7,875 bases of DNA from an uncultured Paracoccaceae bacterium (GTDB lineage Bacteria; Pseudomonadota; Alphaproteobacteria; Rhodobacterales; Rhodobacteraceae), in contig CALEZJ010000389.1 in assembly GCA_937927885.1 (NCBI GenBank), positions 1 through 7,875 of the forward strand, in the 5' to 3' direction. The notes under the pieces were generated by a model. It was not told where the DNA came from. It made no database searches and was given only the letters and a program-made list of their open reading frames with translations. Shown here in pieces: positions 6,230 to 7,875 of this stretch; position 1 is the first letter of the stretch, and each line of letters starts with the position of its first letter. Made by a program: the position numbers and the translations under genes.

Positions 6230-7824
6230 AGCCGCGCCACCCCGAAGGTGTTGGGCCGGGTGATCCGCGCGCCCTCCGACGCGATCAACCCCAGCACCAG
6301 CGCCAGAAGGTCGCGCGTCTGGCGCGGGTCGATGATCCCGTCATCCTCGAGCCGCGCGGACGAGGCCAGCGCGGTGGTCTGCTCGGCCAGCATGGCGGCG
6401 GTGCCCTGCTCCAGCGCGTCCAGCTTTGCCTCGTCCACTGCCCCCTCGGCGCGCATCCTGGCCTCGGTGACGATGCGCATCACCTGCCCCGCCTGCGCCG
6501 GCCCCATGACCGAGGTGCGCGCATTCGGCCAGGCAAAGAGGAAGCGCGGATCAAATCCGCGCCCACACATGGCGTAGTTCCCGGCCCCATAGCTGCCCCC
6601 CACCACCACCGACAGCTTGGCCACCCGCGCATTCGCCACCGCCTGGATCATCTTGGACCCGTGCTTGATGATCCCGGCGCGTTCGGGTTCGGTGCCGACC
6701 AGAAACCCGGTGGTGTTGTGCAGGAACAACAGCGGCATCCCGGCCTGATCGCAGAGCTGGATGAACTGCCCGGCCTTGGCCGCCCCCTCGGGCGTGATCG
6801 GGCCGTTGTTGGCGATGATCCCGATGGCATGCCCCTCGATCCGCGCCTGCCCGCAGAGGGTGCCCGCGTCATAGGCCGGCTTGAAGTCGAGGAACCGGGA
6901 CCCGTCCACCAGCCGCGCGATGATCTCGCGCGCGTCATAGGGCTGCTTGGGGTCGGCGGGGACAAGGCCCATGAGGTCGCTGGCCGGATACATCGGCGGC
7001 GCGAACTCCGTCGGCGCGGCATCCTTGGGCCAGGGCAAGGCGCCGATCACCGCGCGCGCCAGCCGGATGCCGTCGGCATCGTCCTCGGCCAGATAATCGC
7101 CCACGCCGGACACCTGCGTATGCATCTCGGCGCCGCCCAGGGCCTCGTCCGTCGCCACCTCGCCGGTCGCGGCCTTCAGCAAGGGCGGCCCGGCCAGATA
7201 CATCGTCGCCTGCCCGCGCACGAGGATCACATGGTCCGAAAGCCCCGGCTGATAGGCCCCGCCCGCCGTGGCGGACCCATGCACCACCGTCACCTGCGGA
7301 ATGCCCAAGGCCGAGAGGCGCGCCTGATTGGCAAAGCCGCGCCCGCCCGGAATGAAGACCTCATGCGCATAGGCGAGATTGGCGCCGCCCGACTGGCTGA
7401 GGCTGACCATGGGCAAGCGGTTCTCGCGCGCAACCTCTTGCAGGCGCAGCTTTTTCGTCAGACCGTCCGGCGTCACCGTGCCGCCCTTGACGGCGAAATT
7501 GTCGACCACCACCACACACGAGCGTCCCTCGATCCGCCCGATCCCGGCAATCGCGCCCGCCCCGGCGCCGGTACCGTCCTTGTCGCCGTAGCGTTTCCAG
7601 CCGGCATAGGGGCACAGCTCCAGCCAGGGCGCGCCGGGGTCCAGAAGCAGCGCCAGCCGCTCGCGCGGCATCAACTGGCCCCGCCTGGCATAGCGCGCCC
7701 GCACCGCTTCGGCCGCTGCTTCGACCGCGGCGCGCACCGCCTGAACCCCGTCCAGCGCCGCCTGCATCGCCGCCGCGTTCGCGGCAAACCCCTCGGACCC
7801 GGCATCGACCTCTGACCTCAACAC
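6226..7824 (-). CDS. Acyl-CoA carboxylase beta subunit (carboxyltransferase)
   Basis: A 532-residue carboxyltransferase of the methylcrotonyl/geranyl/propionyl-CoA carboxylase beta family, with two crotonase-fold halves. The N-half has RGQLMPRERLALLLD (48-62), KGGTVTP (113-119), SGGANL (145-150) and the oxyanion-loop segment GSATAGGAY (183-191). The C-half has HNTTGFLVGTEPERAGIIKHGSKM (369-392) and GGSYGAGNYAMCGR (409-422). Length is normal. EVFIPGGRGFANQARLSALGIP and GLSDHVILV differ from true methylcrotonyl enzymes and look closer to actinobacterial AccD2-type subunits as I recall them, so the substrate is left open. I took GTG 7824 as the start because AAGGGG lies 7 nt upstream; TTG 7821 is an alternative. 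It is probably the first gene of the operon, as a T-tract element lies directly upstream. Confidence 0.93.
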   Translation of the reverse strand: MLRSEVDAGSEGFAANAAAMQAALDGVQAVRAAVEAAAEAVRARYARRGQLMPRERLALLLDPGAPWLELCPYAGWKRYGDKDGTGAGAGAIAGIGRIEGRSCVVVVDNFAVKGGTVTPDGLTKKLRLQEVARENRLPMVSLSQSGGANLAYAHEVFIPGGRGFANQARLSALGIPQVTVVHGSATAGGAYQPGLSDHVILVRGQATMYLAGPPLLKAATGEVATDEALGGAEMHTQVSGVGDYLAEDDADGIRLARAVIGALPWPKDAAPTEFAPPMYPASDLMGLVPADPKQPYDAREIIARLVDGSRFLDFKPAYDAGTLCGQARIEGHAIGIIANNGPITPEGAAKAGQFIQLCDQAGMPLLFLHNTTGFLVGTEPERAGIIKHGSKMIQAVANARVAKLSVVVGGSYGAGNYAMCGRGFDPRFLFAWPNARTSVMGPAQAGQVMRIVTEARMRAEGAVDEAKLDALEQGTAAMLAEQTTALASSARLEDDGIIDPRQTRDLLALVLGLIASEGARITRPNTFGVARL

Positions 7825-7834
7825 CCCGCTGCCC

Positions 7835-7875
7835 CTTCATTCTGCCGAAAATACGCCGGGGGGAGGCCGCAGGCC
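7835..7875 (-). repeat. Intergenic T-tract element, copy 2, cut by the window edge
   Basis: Read on the minus strand, this holds a GGCC-TGC-GGCC stem, a C-run, CCGGCGTATTTTCGGCAG and GAATGAAG. It matches the element at 2446-2475 in order and orientation. It probably marks the end of an unseen gene to the right, which would make the carboxyltransferase gene the start of a new transcript. Its left edge overlaps the AAGGGG ribosome site (7837-7832) of that gene. The window ends within the element, so the full hairpin cannot be judged. Confidence 0.45.

Noticed and set aside
4445..6577. A 710-codon open frame on the plus strand
   Set aside because: It is antisense to the biotin carboxylase and carboxyltransferase genes, has shadow-type composition (Arg/His/Gln rich) and shows no family motif.
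2561..7824. Calling the operon a standard leucine (liu) methylcrotonyl-CoA carboxylase cluster
   Set aside because: The hydratase and lyase genes are missing, a GST gene is present and the carboxyltransferase signatures differ from MCC, so a specific leucine assignment is not supported.
7361..7840. A minus-strand frame starting at ATG 7840
   Set aside because: It is a different frame from the carboxyltransferase gene, encodes Arg/Gly-rich shadow sequence and overlaps a well-supported gene throughout.

Overview
The window is about two-thirds G+C. Its codon use, protein sequences and intergenic hairpin/T-tract elements suggest an alphaproteobacterium of the Rhodobacteraceae type (Paracoccus/Rhodobacter/roseobacter relatives). 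This assignment is by recognition of protein style, especially the class I aldolase, and not by a search. Every gene I can support lies on the minus strand, so transcription runs from high to low coordinates. No tRNA, rRNA, CRISPR array, insertion sequence or phage gene is visible.

In transcription order, the first block (7824 to 2561) is a tight four-gene operon. It holds an acyl-CoA carboxylase carboxyltransferase (CT) subunit, a biotin carboxylase/biotin carrier subunit, a glutathione S-transferase-like protein and an acyl-CoA dehydrogenase. The first two junctions are 4-bp ATGA overlaps and the third gap is 1 bp, so translation is probably coupled. The set resembles the dehydrogenase-then-carboxylase steps of leucine or isoprenoid catabolism. 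However, no enoyl-CoA hydratase or HMG-CoA lyase gene follows, and a GST-like gene sits in the middle. The CT sequence also departs from standard methylcrotonyl-CoA carboxylase, so I leave the substrate open. The operon ends in three tandem hairpins and a T-tract (2458-2559).

The second block (2344 to 1415) is a single gene for a class I (Schiff-base) fructose-1,6-bisphosphate aldolase. It has its own leader and ends in a perfect 17-bp inverted repeat that lacks a T-tract.

The third block holds an IclR-family regulator (1138 to 371), an AT-rich promoter/operator island (about 161-250) and the first 48 codons of a Rieske-type ring-hydroxylating or demethylating oxygenase running off the window at base 1. 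The oxygenase promoter has a perfect TTGACA -35 box and several CATAATT-like half-sites, making it the best candidate target of the IclR protein. This looks like a small aromatic-compound catabolism module.

The two most interesting points are the carboxylase/GST/dehydrogenase operon of unassigned substrate and the regulator-promoter arrangement at the left end. Nothing here amounts to a clearly new biological system.
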